From the NCBI RefSeq assembly GCF_014649395.1, contig NZ_BMSY01000004.1:310001-374000 (forward strand): a stretch of DNA of 64,000 nucleotides. Reading direction: 5' to 3'. This document shows positions 39,222 to 49,708 of the stretch, piece after piece (position 1 is the first letter of the stretch; each line of letters begins with the position of its first letter). Below the pieces are notes generated by a model. It worked only from the letters and a program-made list of their open reading frames with translations. It was not told the origin of the DNA and made no database searches. Source of the DNA: Streptomyces aureoverticillatus (lineage in GTDB: Bacteria > Actinomycetota > Actinomycetes > Streptomycetales > Streptomycetaceae). Position numbers and translations under genes: made by a program.

Positions 39222-40289
39222 TCAGGGGAGGAGTTTCGCGAGCTGGGCCATCTCGGCGGGTGGGTCGATCACCGGCTGGATGAGGAGTTCGTCGACGCCG
39301 GCCTGTTCCAGGGTGGCGACGCGGGCGAGGAGGTCGTCGCGGGTGCCGACCAAAGCCACGGTGTTCATCAGCGAGGGCAACACCAGGTCCCGGTCCTGCG
39401 GGGCGATGCGTCCGAGGTAGTTGGGGTAGAGCTTGGTGTGCCGGTCCGGCGCGGTGGCGGTGGTGCCGCGCCGGTCGAGAAGTTGCCGCACCGCCTCGCG
39501 TTCCTCGGGGCCGAGTTGATCGGCGAAGGCGGGCGTGTCGGCGGCTGTGTCGGCGGCGAAGGCCAGCAGCGACAGGACGAGGTGACCGGTCGCGTCCCGG
39601 GCCGCGTCGCCGTGGGGGTCCTCGTCCTGGTCGAGTAGGTGGAGCGCGGTGACGACGTAGGAGTCCGTGTGGGAGACGGGGTCGCCGGGCTTGCCCTGGG
39701 CGGCCTGGCGGCGGGTGTCGTGCAGCGCGTGCCAGGCGGTGGGGTCCAGCAGGCCGAAGGAGATGAGGCCGGTGCCGCGGCGGCCGGCGACAGCGGCGGC
39801 CTTCGGTCCGAGCAGCGCGGCCACGACGAACTCGATCGGGTCGGCGGTGTTCACCTGCGCCCCGGCGTGCAGGAACCGGATGTCGCGAACCTGGTCACCT
39901 TCGCGGTACTCGGTCGAACGTCCGGCACACAGCTCCTGCAGCGCGGCGGTGAAGCTCTCCAGCCTGGCCGCCGTGGTCGGCCGCATGCCCAGGGTGCGCC
40001 GGGCGGTGTTCCCGGTGCCGACTCCGCAGATGATCCGGCCCGGTGCCAGGGCGTTGAGGCTGGCGAGCCCGCTCGCGGCGGCCGGGGCGGAGCGCAGTGC
40101 CGGTGAGGTCACGCCGATGCCGAGCCGGATGCGGCTGGTGGCCTTCGCACACAGGCTCAAGGCGACGAAGGGGTCGCCGTGGACCATCGGGGTGTCGTTG
40201 ACCCAGAAGCTGTGCAAGCCCAACTCCTCGGCCCGCACGGCGAGGTCCTCCACACCGGGCTGCGCGGCGATGACGACGCCTGCACGCAT
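39222..40289 (-). CDS. LLM-class flavin-dependent oxidoreductase
   Basis: A 355-aa luciferase-like TIM-barrel protein, probably F420-dependent: MRAGVVIAAQPGVEDLAVRA, LHSFWVNDTPMVHGDPFVAL, IRLGIGVTSPALRSAP, ICGVGTGNTARRTLG. ATG 40289 has an excellent site (GGAGGTTTTG). It is on the same strand as the ATP-grasp operon and 265 bp upstream of it, with the Crp-like palindrome between, so it may be a separate unit or an oxidoreductase of the cluster. Its substrate is unknown. Confidence 0.88.
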   Translation of the reverse strand: MRAGVVIAAQPGVEDLAVRAEELGLHSFWVNDTPMVHGDPFVALSLCAKATSRIRLGIGVTSPALRSAPAAASGLASLNALAPGRIICGVGTGNTARRTLGMRPTTAARLESFTAALQELCAGRSTEYREGDQVRDIRFLHAGAQVNTADPIEFVVAALLGPKAAAVAGRRGTGLISFGLLDPTAWHALHDTRRQAAQGKPGDPVSHTDSYVVTALHLLDQDEDPHGDAARDATGHLVLSLLAFAADTAADTPAFADQLGPEEREAVRQLLDRRGTTATAPDRHTKLYPNYLGRIAPQDRDLVLPSLMNTVALVGTRDDLLARVATLEQAGVDELLIQPVIDPPAEMAQLAKLLP

Positions 40290-40392
40290 CAAAACCTCCA
40301 AGGTATGAGGACCGGAACGACCCGGCCGCGGCACGGGTGCCGCGCGGTGTCCGCGTACACCTGACGGACGAGTTCGAGATCAGCAGGCCGCG

Positions 40393-40803
40393 CTAGGCGC
40401 AGGACGGGCACAGCCCGCGGTAGGTGACCTCCACCTCGGACACCGTGAAGCCGAAGCGCTCCGCCTGCGGCAGGTCGGCCAGGGGGTTGCCGGTGGGGTG
40501 GACGTCGCGGATGGCGCCGCAGTTGGAGCAGATCAAGTGCTGGTGCGGGTGGTGCGCGTTGGGGTCGTAGCGCTTGGCGCGGCCGTCGGTGGAGACCTCC
40601 ATGACCTCACCGAGGGACACCATCTCGCCCAGCGTGTTGTAGACCGTCGCCCGGGAGATCTCGGGCAGCAGGTGTGCTGCACGCGCGTGCACCTCGTCGG
40701 CCGTCAGATGCACGTGCTCGCCGTCGAGGACCTCCGCGACGACACGCCGCTGAGAGGTGACTCGCCAGCCGCGTCCTCGCAGCCGCTCCAGCAGGTCGCT
40801 CAT
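40393..40803 (-). CDS. Fur-family peroxide/iron regulator (FurA/CatR-like)
   Basis: A 136-aa Fur-family protein. The winged helix is MSDLLERLRGRGWRVTSQRR to TVYNTLGEMVSLGEV; the metal-binding core contains HHPHQHLICSNCGAIRDVHP and the C-terminal CxxC of GLCPSCA. Two CxxC pairs indicate a structural Zn. Divergence from a catalase-peroxidase gene is the classical arrangement of peroxide-sensing Fur proteins in Streptomyces, which repress katG until oxidised. ATG 40803 has AGGTGA upstream; GTG 40812 is an alternative start. Confidence 0.92.
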   Translation of the reverse strand: MSDLLERLRGRGWRVTSQRRVVAEVLDGEHVHLTADEVHARAAHLLPEISRATVYNTLGEMVSLGEVMEVSTDGRAKRYDPNAHHPHQHLICSNCGAIRDVHPTGNPLADLPQAERFGFTVSEVEVTYRGLCPSCA

Positions 40804-40890
40804 ATCGTTCACCTATCCAGGCTCGGTGGAGTACGCGGAGTTTACCGGTAGCTGTACGGAATCCGAATGGATATGGATCAGTTGAGCTTC

Positions 40891-40918
40891 TTGACCTGGA
40901 CTCCGTCCATCGTAGGAT
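40891..40918 (+). promoter_or_regulatory. putative katG promoter
   Basis: TTGACC at 40891-40896 and TAGGAT at 40913-40918 with a 16-bp spacer form a good sigma-70-type promoter in the 318-bp Fur/katG gap, leaving a leader of about 200 nt. An imperfect repeat ATCCGAATGGATATGGATC just upstream is a candidate Fur-family operator. Confidence 0.5.
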
Positions 40919-40935
40919 CGGTTCCCCGACCATGA

Positions 40936-43347
<2,412 letters not shown>

Positions 43348-43354
43348 TCGTGAC

Positions 43355-43390
43355 GTCAGGGCCGGTCGGCGCGCGCCGACCGGCCCTGAC
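43355..43390. terminator. perfect 17-bp hairpin after katG
   Basis: GTCAGGGCCGGTCGGCG pairs perfectly with CGCCGACCGGCCCTGAC with only two bases between. It lies 8 nt after the katG stop and in front of the convergent EF-hand gene; a strong bidirectional terminator. Confidence 0.8.
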
Positions 43391-43431
43391 TTCCGTTCCC
43401 GCGGGTCCTGCGGGCGATGACCCGTCCGGTG

Positions 43432-43686
43432 TCAGCTCCAGCCGAACCGGCGGTCCACCACCGCCGAGAACTCCTCCAGCGTCAGCACCGCGTCCCCGTT
43501 CTGGTCGGCGGCGTCGAACAGCGCCGAGGACGCCTCCGCGTCCCCGACGGCCCAGAACGGCAGATCACCCGAGGCGGCCAGGGACGGGCCCTTCGTCCGC
43601 AAGGCGGTGATCACTTCTTCGCGGGTCAGCGTCCCGTTGTGGTCGAGATCGAGCGCGTCGAACAGCTTCCGGGCCTTCTCACTCAT
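43432..43686 (-). CDS. EF-hand calcium-binding protein
   Basis: An 84-aa protein with two EF-hand loops: DLDHNGTLTREE near residues 12-23 and DQNGDAVLTLEE near residue 62. Both have Asp at position 1, Asn or Asp at 3 and 5 and Glu at 12. It resembles the small CabD-type calmodulin-like proteins of Streptomyces, implicated in calcium buffering. ATG 43686 has GAGGA upstream; the frame extends beyond it without support. Confidence 0.88.
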   Translation of the reverse strand: MSEKARKLFDALDLDHNGTLTREEVITALRTKGPSLAASGDLPFWAVGDAEASSALFDAADQNGDAVLTLEEFSAVVDRRFGWS

Positions 43687-43782
43687 CCGTCGTCCTCGTC
43701 CCTCTCGTAGGCAGGCGGGCCGCCCCGCCGCACTCAAGGACGCAAACGACGTCCGCCCCGTTCCGGTTCCGCCCCGACCTGC

Positions 43783-44847
43783 TCAGAAGTCGTCCGCCGA
43801 GCGCACCCGCTCCCGTATCCAGGCACCGGCCGGCTTGAGCGGGCCCGTACCCGTCCAGGGACCGTTCGCGTTGCAGGTGCCGGACTTGAAGACGGCCCCG
43901 GTGCGGTTGTCGTCGGAGAAGTTCCAGTTGACCCAGCTGATCTTCTTCGAGGCCATCAGGTCCAGGTACTTCTGCGACATCGTGAAGTCGTTCGAGCCCT
44001 CGCCCGCGTAGTTCTGGGTGCCGAACTCCGTGACGAACACGGGGAGTTTGTCGGCCGCGCGGGACAGCGTGTTCAGGTACTCGTCGCGGTGCGAGTACGC
44101 GTAGAAGTGGAACGTGTACATGATGTTCCCGGCCTTCACCGGGTTGTTGACCACCTCGGTCTCGCTCGCGCCCTCCGAGACGCCGAAGGACGACCAGGCG
44201 CGGGTGCCGACCAGGACCGGGGCGTCGGCGTCGATGTTCCTGATCACCGGGATGATCTGCTCGGCGTAGGACTTGATGCGGCTCCAGCTCACGCCGCTGG
44301 GCTCATTCGCGATCTCGTACAGGACGTTGTTCTTGCCTTTGTGCCGCTGGGCGATCTCGGTGAAGAAGGTCTTCGCCCGCGCGAGGTTGGCGTGCGGGTC
44401 GCCCGGGTCGAGCATGTGCCAGTCGACGATCACGTACATGCCGCGCGCGGTGGCCTTCTCGATCAGGGAGTGGGCCAGGTCGGTGAACTTGCGCGGATTG
44501 GTCTCGTACCCCCCTTCCTGTACGTACGTGGATACGCGCAGGACGTCGGCCTTCCAGTCGCCGGAGAGGGCGTCGAGCGATCCGTCGGTGAGACAGTTCG
44601 CGTACCACTGGGTCCCGTGGCTGCTCATGCCGCGGAGCTGGATGGCCTTGCCGTTCTTGTTGCACAGCTTGGTGCCGCAGACGGCGAGCTGGCCGTTGGC
44701 CGTGACCGGGGAGGCGGCGGCGGGGCGCGGGGCGGCGGGGTTCGCGGGGGCGGAGCGCGCGGTGGTGGCGGTGGCGGACGGGGCGGCGGAGACGACGGCT
44801 GCGACGAGCGCGGTGGCGAGAGCGGCTGCTGGGCGGGCTGGTCTCAT
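43783..44847 (-). CDS. secreted GH5 endoglucanase (cellulase)
   Basis: A 354-aa protein. A signal peptide (LATALVAAVVSAAPSATA) and a Pro/Ala linker precede a GH5 catalytic barrel. The acid/base Glu is in VLYEIANEPSG near residue 184 and the nucleophile in LPVFVTEFGTQN near residue 270; GMYVIVDWHMLDPGDP is the conserved strand 4. Two Cys near CGTKLCNKNG form a likely disulfide. It has no carbohydrate-binding module. GGAGG lies upstream of ATG 44847, and a 19-bp inverted repeat in the leader is a candidate repressor site. Confidence 0.92.
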   Translation of the reverse strand: MRPARPAAALATALVAAVVSAAPSATATTARSAPANPAAPRPAAASPVTANGQLAVCGTKLCNKNGKAIQLRGMSSHGTQWYANCLTDGSLDALSGDWKADVLRVSTYVQEGGYETNPRKFTDLAHSLIEKATARGMYVIVDWHMLDPGDPHANLARAKTFFTEIAQRHKGKNNVLYEIANEPSGVSWSRIKSYAEQIIPVIRNIDADAPVLVGTRAWSSFGVSEGASETEVVNNPVKAGNIMYTFHFYAYSHRDEYLNTLSRAADKLPVFVTEFGTQNYAGEGSNDFTMSQKYLDLMASKKISWVNWNFSDDNRTGAVFKSGTCNANGPWTGTGPLKPAGAWIRERVRSADDF

Positions 44848-44870
44848 GGGGGGCCTCCAGGCCGTTGAAG

Positions 44871-44889
44871 GTTAGGAACCTTTCCTAAC
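44871..44889. promoter_or_regulatory. inverted repeat in the cellulase leader
   Basis: GTTAGGAACCTTTCCTAAC is an inverted repeat (GTTAGG/CCTAAC) 24 bp upstream of the cellulase start. Very similar TTAGGAAA-TTTCCTAA palindromes are known to me upstream of other streptomycete glycosidase and chitinase genes, suggesting a carbohydrate-responsive regulator; it does not match a CebR box. Confidence 0.6.
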
Positions 44890-45103
44890 TGATAGATAGC
44901 AGCGGCCGAGGCCGATCACAAGGTTCATGACAACCGGTGCCCTACAACCGGATGCCGATCGTCCCCAACAGCCCCACATCACACGGCAATTGACGGAGCA
45001 TCACGTTCCCATACGCAGTCACCGCCGTTTCCTTGCAAGCGCATTGCACCCACTTCACCCACCCCCCACAATGAGCGTTCCGGACCACGCAAGGAGTCTG
45101 CGC

Positions 45104-45511
45104 GTGAGTGATCCGCCCATCGTGTTCCCGGACGTCGAGCGCCTCGTCGTCGACCACCTCAAGAGCCGTCCCGAGCTGGCCGGAGTCATCGTCGACAACC
45201 GCACTCCCCCGGGTTTCGACGGCACCCAGAAGGCCGTCCTGGTGTCCCGGTCGGGCGGTGCGTGGGTCGACGACCAGCACCTCGACCACCCCCTGATCGA
45301 CCTGGAGGTCTACGGCCCCGACAAGCCCGCGGCCCACACGGTGGCCACCGCGGCCCGTACGGCACTGCTGACCGTGCGCGGCACCACGTACGGCAGCGCG
45401 TACGTCACCGACGCCGTCGAGGCGGACGGACCGCGCTGGCTGCCCGACTACAACCGGCAGGCCGCCAGCCGCTATCTGTCCACCACCCGGCTCTCGATCC
45501 GCCCGGCCTGA
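45104..45511 (+). CDS. phage tail terminator/completion-like protein
   Basis: A 135-aa protein at the head of the tail module, starting at GTG 45104 with AAGGAG seven bases upstream. The sequence VERLVVDHLKSRPELAGVIV and LIDLEVYGPDKPAAHTVATA resembles tail terminator (tail completion) proteins of actinophages, which cap the tail tube at the head-proximal end. Placement directly before the tail tube gene agrees. No head-tail connector precedes it. Confidence 0.65.
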   Translation: MSDPPIVFPDVERLVVDHLKSRPELAGVIVDNRTPPGFDGTQKAVLVSRSGGAWVDDQHLDHPLIDLEVYGPDKPAAHTVATAARTALLTVRGTTYGSAYVTDAVEADGPRWLPDYNRQAASRYLSTTRLSIRPA

Positions 45512-45567
45512 CGCACGCGCCCGGCCGGCGCGCCTGAAGCAGCTCGAAGGAGCCAAGAGGAGTCAGC

Positions 45568-46140
45568 ATGCCCGGAATGAACCCGAACGAGATCCGCGTC
45601 GCCGGCACGGGACGCATCCTCACCGCCCCGCTCGGCACCCAGGCACCCGCCGACGTGACCGCCAACTGGGCTGCGGGATGGCGTGACTTGGGATACACCA
45701 CCACCGACGGCATCCGCTTCACCAAGAAGGACAAGATCGATCCGGTGGACACCTGGCAGTCGGTCAGCCCGGCCCGCTTCGTGTACTCCGACCGCGACCT
45801 CACCGTGAAGTTCGCCCTGCTCCAGCTCAACGAGGACACGCTGCCGTTCTTCTTCGGCGGTGACGTCGTCAAGGAGACCGCCGAGGGCTCCAAGCTCTAC
45901 TCGTACCAAGTGGCCGCCGAGCCCAAGAAGGACGAGCGGATGCTCGGCGTGGAGTTCGCGGACGGGGATGTGATCAAGTACCGCTTCACCATCGCCCGCG
46001 GCCAGGTCACCGAGACCGATGAGCTCCAGCTCACCCGCACCGCCTCGGTCAAGCTCGGCGTCACGTTCACGGCGCTCGCGGTGGACAACGCCGCGCCGCT
46101 GGCGAGCTGGCTCATGAACGATCCCGCGTTCGCGAAGTAG
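45568..46140 (+). CDS. major tail tube protein
   Basis: A 190-aa protein with the plan of siphophage major tail proteins: VAGTGRILTAPLGTQAPADV at the N-terminus, WRDLGYTTTDGIRF, and the beta-rich C-terminus LTRTASVKLGVTFTALAVDN. Such subunits stack as hexameric rings to form a non-contractile tube. It has AGGAG upstream of ATG 45568. There is no sheath gene beside it, so the tail is non-contractile. Confidence 0.82.
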   Translation: MPGMNPNEIRVAGTGRILTAPLGTQAPADVTANWAAGWRDLGYTTTDGIRFTKKDKIDPVDTWQSVSPARFVYSDRDLTVKFALLQLNEDTLPFFFGGDVVKETAEGSKLYSYQVAAEPKKDERMLGVEFADGDVIKYRFTIARGQVTETDELQLTRTASVKLGVTFTALAVDNAAPLASWLMNDPAFAK

Positions 46141-46171
46141 CAGGCGACCCCACCGAAGACCGAGGAGCCGT

Positions 46172-46474
46172 ATGCCTGACAAGTCTGGGCCCTTCAACGT
46201 CAACGCCGCGCGCGCCCAGCGCCTCGAATCGCTGGGCCTGAAGTGGGAGTTCCAGGTGGACGGCGAGTCGTTCTCGCTGCCCACCGAGATCCCGCGCCGC
46301 TCCGCCCACGCGCTCTCCTCGCTGGGCGACGACGACCTGGACGGGCTGCTTGCCCTGCTGCTCGGCGAGGAGCAGTACAAGCGGCTCGGCGACCACGACC
46401 TCAGCGTTCAGGACGTCGCCGCCATCCTCAACGCCTACGGCGAGGCGACAGGGCTGAGCGTGGGGGAAGGCTGA
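46172..46474 (+). CDS. tail assembly chaperone, upstream frame (G-like)
   Basis: A 100-aa acidic protein between the tail tube and the tape measure, the position of the tail assembly chaperone in siphophages. It begins with MPDKSGPFNVNAARAQRLES and has a helical C-terminal half (SLGDDDLDGLLALLLGEE). The frame terminates at TGA 46472-46474, a few codons after a G-rich slippery sequence, and the following frame carries the extension. It binds and solubilises the tape measure protein before assembly. Confidence 0.8.
   Translation: MPDKSGPFNVNAARAQRLESLGLKWEFQVDGESFSLPTEIPRRSAHALSSLGDDDLDGLLALLLGEEQYKRLGDHDLSVQDVAAILNAYGEATGLSVGEG
46462..46468 (+). other. putative -1 ribosomal frameshift site
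   Basis: GGGGGAA (G GGG GAA in the zero frame) lies two codons before the stop of the upstream chaperone frame. A -1 shift at this place continues directly into the second frame. This matches the programmed frameshift of lambda G/GT and actinophage chaperone genes, although the exact A-site re-pairing is imperfect. Confidence 0.6.
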
Positions 46475-46866
46475 GCCTCGGCGCGCTCGTGGAGGAGCAC
46501 GCCGAGGCGCTGGAGGCGGATCTGCTGCGGTACTACGGGGTGGACCTGCTCGACTGGCACCGCGGTGAGCTGTCGTCGCGGCGGCTCGCGGTGCTGATCC
46601 GGCATCTGCCGCAGGACAGTGCGTTCCGCATCGCCCAGGAGGGGGAGGCGGCACGCTGGTCCCTGACCGACCACCTCCTCGCCGCCACGGTCGACCACCT
46701 GGCCATCGCGAACTGGATGTTCGCCTCGGTCAACCGCGACGAGGACGAGCCGGCCCCCGAGCCACCGCAGCCGGTGCCCCGGCCCGGCGTGGACGAGGAC
46801 GCGTCCGACGACCCCGGCGGGGACAGCACCCCGGGGCCCGCGGAACTGGCCCGTTTCTTCGGCTGA
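46465..46866 (+). CDS. tail assembly chaperone, frameshifted extension (T-like)
   Basis: The -1 frame continues for about 133 codons: RLSLGALVEEHAEALEADLL, then LPQDSAFRIAQEGEAARWSL and HLLAATVDHLAIANWMFASV, ending in a Pro/Asp-rich tail. It has no plausible start of its own: the first GTG (46489) lacks a ribosome binding site. It is best read as the C-terminal part of a frameshift fusion that starts at 46172, equivalent to lambda GT. The ratio of short to long product usually matters for tail assembly. Confidence 0.75.
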   Translation, partial: GRLSLGALVEEHAEALEADLLRYYGVDLLDWHRGELSSRRLAVLIRHLPQDSAFRIAQEGEAARWSLTDHLLAATVDHLAIANWMFASVNRDEDEPAPEPPQPVPRPGVDEDASDDPGGDSTPGPAELARFFG

Positions 46867-46911
46867 CCGGCTCTTCGGCCGACCCCGCGGAAGCCGCCCA
46901 CAGGAGGGTTC

Positions 46912-47520
46912 ATGTCCGTAAGCCCCGGTCCGATGGGACCGTACGGCAAGGAGTACGCCGAAGCCCAGAGGGCCTTCTCCTCATGGGTCGACAAGCAGGC
47001 CTCGCGGGTGCTCAGCGACATCAAGAAGGGCCTGCTCAAGCCGGAGGGCGGCAAGGGCGAAGTGGCCGGGGCCAAGGTGGAGGGGGTCGGCGTCGCCGCG
47101 GGCGTCAAGGTGATCGGCGCCGAGAAGACCCTGATCGACCTGACGAAGATGGCCGAGGACGCCCTGCTCCGCAGGAAGGGCCAGCACCCCGAACAACTCA
47201 AGCTGTCGCTCGACAGGACCCGCACCACCGTCGGACGCAACATCAGGCGTATCGGCGACCTCTCCAGACGAGTCGGCACGACGTCCACCACGGCCCGCAA
47301 GGCCGGGACGGACGCGTTCAAGGCCCGGGACATCGCCCTGCGCGCCCACGCCCTCGCCCGCACCGCGCTGAACCGCCAGCGGACCGCCGCCGCCACGGCC
47401 CGGCAGGCCGGACGCGGCGCGCGGGTCCCGCCGCGCGTCGACGTCTCCAACATCAACGCCGCGGCGGCCGCCATCAGACGTCTTGAGCGGCAGGTCGACC
47501 AGCTCGTGCGGGCCCTGTGA
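46912..47520 (+). CDS. helical hypothetical protein of the tail module
   Basis: A 202-aa basic, Ala/Arg-rich protein with long helical or coiled-coil stretches (TTVGRNIRRIGDLSRRVG, ALRAHALARTALNRQRTAAA, AAAAIRRLERQVDQLVRAL). GGAGG precedes ATG 46912. It sits between the chaperone and the tape measure, so it may be a split-off N-terminal segment of the tape measure or a minor tail component. It is not recognised by family. Confidence 0.6.
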   Translation: MSVSPGPMGPYGKEYAEAQRAFSSWVDKQASRVLSDIKKGLLKPEGGKGEVAGAKVEGVGVAAGVKVIGAEKTLIDLTKMAEDALLRRKGQHPEQLKLSLDRTRTTVGRNIRRIGDLSRRVGTTSTTARKAGTDAFKARDIALRAHALARTALNRQRTAAATARQAGRGARVPPRVDVSNINAAAAAIRRLERQVDQLVRAL

Positions 47521-47539
47521 GGAGCCAGGAAGGTACGCC

Positions 47540-48715
47540 ATGTCACTCGTGCAAGCGCTCAACCGCTCCGCCACCGGCTTCCGCGGCCTGCGCACCAACG
47601 CGGGGCAGGCCGAGTCCGGCGTGAGCAGGCTGCGCGGGGCCGTGCAGCAAGCGGACCGGGCCGTCACCCGGATCAAGGGCGGCCTCGACCGCACGGCCAG
47701 TTCCTTCCGCGGCGTCAAGACGCAGGCGGACGCCGCCGCCCGCAGCGCGCGGCAGGCCGACCGGGCCATGGACGGCGCCGGGAAGTCGGCCGGGCGTGGC
47801 GGCGGCCTGATGGGGCGGATGAAGACGGGGCTGCAGGGGGTCACCACCGCGCAGCGCGGGCTGAACACGGCCATGAAGGCGAACGTCTTCGGGGCCGTCA
47901 TGGCGCTGCTCCTTCCGCTGATCACCAAGCTCGTCGACATGGCGATGCAGTCCAAGACCGTGCGGCGCATCGTGCAGACGGCGTTCCGGATCATCGGGCA
48001 GGTGATCGGTACGACGATGCGGGTGGCCCGGCAGGTCGTGCAGACGACCTGGAACGCCATCAAGGTCGCCTTCCAGGTCGTCCTCAAGGTGATCTGGACC
48101 GTCGTCAAGACCTACTTCACCATCTACAAGACCATCATCACGACCGTCATCCGTGCCGTCCTGGCCGTGATCAGACCGGCCCTGAACTTCCTCCGGGAGC
48201 GCATCCCGGCCGCGTTCCGCGCCGTGCGCGACGGCCTGCACCGGGCGTGGAACGGCCTCGCGGGGTTCACCAAAGGGGTCTTCAACAGCGTGCTCGGGGC
48301 CGTGAAGGGGCCCATCAACGCGGTGATCGGTCTGGTCAACTCCGCGATCCGGGCACTGAACACGGTGAAGGTGACCATCCCGAAGTGGGTGCCGAAGTTC
48401 GGTGGCCAGAGCTTCGGCGTGAACCTGCCGACGATTCCCACCCTGGCGCAGGGCGGCGTGGTGCTGCCGCGCGCCGGCGGGACGCTCGCCCTGCTGGGCG
48501 AGGCGGGGCAGGCCGAGGCGGTCCTGCCGCTGAACAGGCTGGAGGCGCTGCTGGCCCGCGGGATGCGGCCGGGGGTGGGGGCTGCCGGCGCCCTGGCCCC
48601 GAGGCCACGGGGCGCCAGCGGCCCCGTGGTGATCGAGAACTACTACGAGGCGCGGGGCGGCAGCGCCCGGCAGACCGCCGAGGAGCTGATGTTCCTGATG
48701 AAGGCCAGGGGGTGA
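47540..48715 (+). CDS. short tail tape measure-like protein
   Basis: A 391-aa protein with typical tape-measure composition: helical heptads at the N-terminus (TNAGQAESGVSRLRGAVQQA, ARSARQADRAMDGAGKSAGR), a hydrophobic section (VFGAVMALLLPLITKLVDMA) and a long repetitive helix (VQTTWNAIKVAFQVVLKVIW), ending in GGVVLPRAGGTLALLGEAGQ, a motif common in actinophage tape measures. It is much shorter than the usual 800-1500 aa. If 0.15 nm per residue applies, the tail would be roughly 60 nm. Confidence 0.8.
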   Translation: MSLVQALNRSATGFRGLRTNAGQAESGVSRLRGAVQQADRAVTRIKGGLDRTASSFRGVKTQADAAARSARQADRAMDGAGKSAGRGGGLMGRMKTGLQGVTTAQRGLNTAMKANVFGAVMALLLPLITKLVDMAMQSKTVRRIVQTAFRIIGQVIGTTMRVARQVVQTTWNAIKVAFQVVLKVIWTVVKTYFTIYKTIITTVIRAVLAVIRPALNFLRERIPAAFRAVRDGLHRAWNGLAGFTKGVFNSVLGAVKGPINAVIGLVNSAIRALNTVKVTIPKWVPKFGGQSFGVNLPTIPTLAQGGVVLPRAGGTLALLGEAGQAEAVLPLNRLEALLARGMRPGVGAAGALAPRPRGASGPVVIENYYEARGGSARQTAEELMFLMKARG

Positions 48716-48724
48716 GGTGAGCGG

Positions 48725-49675
48725 ATGGCTACGGGAATACGGATGGCTACAGGAATACCCCTCCGTACCGCGGACACGGCCACCGGGGAGCCCGGTGCGC
48801 TGATCGCCATGGACGGACAGGTGCAGTGGGCGGATCTCCTGATCGGTCCCGGCACCGTCTACTGGGTCGCCGCCGAGGGGCTCACCGGCTGGGAGGAGCT
48901 GCCGGGCCTGGAGTCGTCGGACGCAAACCGCCCGGCGGGGCACGGCGGTTGGCCGGGCACGCAGTGGGCGCAGCCGCGCACCGTCACCGCCCAGCTGTGG
49001 TTCGCGCCGGACCCGGACGGCGGGCCCGAGGCGGCGCTCGCCGCCCTGCGGGCGCTGCGCGCCGCCACCGCCGTACGCGACGAGGAGGAGTGGCTCGCGG
49101 TGCGGCTGTACGGCGAGACGCTGGCCGTCAAGGCACGGGTCGTGCAGCGTGTGGTGCCCACGGACCGGCAGTTCCTCGCGAGCCGCCTCGCCAAGGCGAC
49201 GCTCCAGTGGAAGGCCATGGACCCGCGGCGCTACGAGAGCGGCGCGCGCCGCGTCACGGTCGGCCTGCCGCGCCGGGAGCCCGGCCTGTCCTGGCCGCTG
49301 ACGTGGCCGCTGGACTGGGGCTCCGGCGGGGCCAGCGGCGATGTGACGGTGGAGAACGCGGGCAGCGCCCCCGCCCATCCGCTGCTCACCTTCACGGGGC
49401 CGTGCGTCAACCCCCGCCTCGCCAACCACCACGACGGCACCTGGCTGGAGTACGCCCTCACCCTGTCCCAGGGCGACGTGCTGGAGGTCGACACCTCCGA
49501 AGGGACGGTCCTGTTCAACGGGACCGCTTCGCGCCGCCACACCGCGACCGTGGGCAGCGCCCCCGAGGAGCTGTTCACCCTTGCCCCCGGCGCGTCCCGG
49601 CTGTCCTTCAGGGCCGAGTCCGGTGACGTGGAGCAGGCGTCGGCCACCGTCGCCTGGCGCTCGGCGGAGTGGTGA
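48725..49675 (+). CDS. distal tail (Dit-like) protein
   Basis: A 316-aa protein similar to siphophage distal tail proteins (Sipho_tail family): the N-terminal part contains YWVAAEGLTGWEELPGLES, AQPRTVTAQLWFAPDP and RLAKATLQWKAMDPRRY, and the C-terminal galectin-like part TVENAGSAPAHPLLTFTGPC and TVLFNGTASRRH. Dit forms the hub joining the tube to the tip. It follows the tape measure, as in phages. Confidence 0.8.
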   Translation: MATGIRMATGIPLRTADTATGEPGALIAMDGQVQWADLLIGPGTVYWVAAEGLTGWEELPGLESSDANRPAGHGGWPGTQWAQPRTVTAQLWFAPDPDGGPEAALAALRALRAATAVRDEEEWLAVRLYGETLAVKARVVQRVVPTDRQFLASRLAKATLQWKAMDPRRYESGARRVTVGLPRREPGLSWPLTWPLDWGSGGASGDVTVENAGSAPAHPLLTFTGPCVNPRLANHHDGTWLEYALTLSQGDVLEVDTSEGTVLFNGTASRRHTATVGSAPEELFTLAPGASRLSFRAESGDVEQASATVAWRSAEW

Positions 49676-49708
49676 GGCCCCCATCGACTGTCACCCTTGG
49701 AGTGATTC

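Noticed and set aside
44890..45103. Head or connector genes before the tail terminator gene
   Set aside because: The 214-bp gap to the cellulase promoter holds no long frame; the tail module really begins at 45104.
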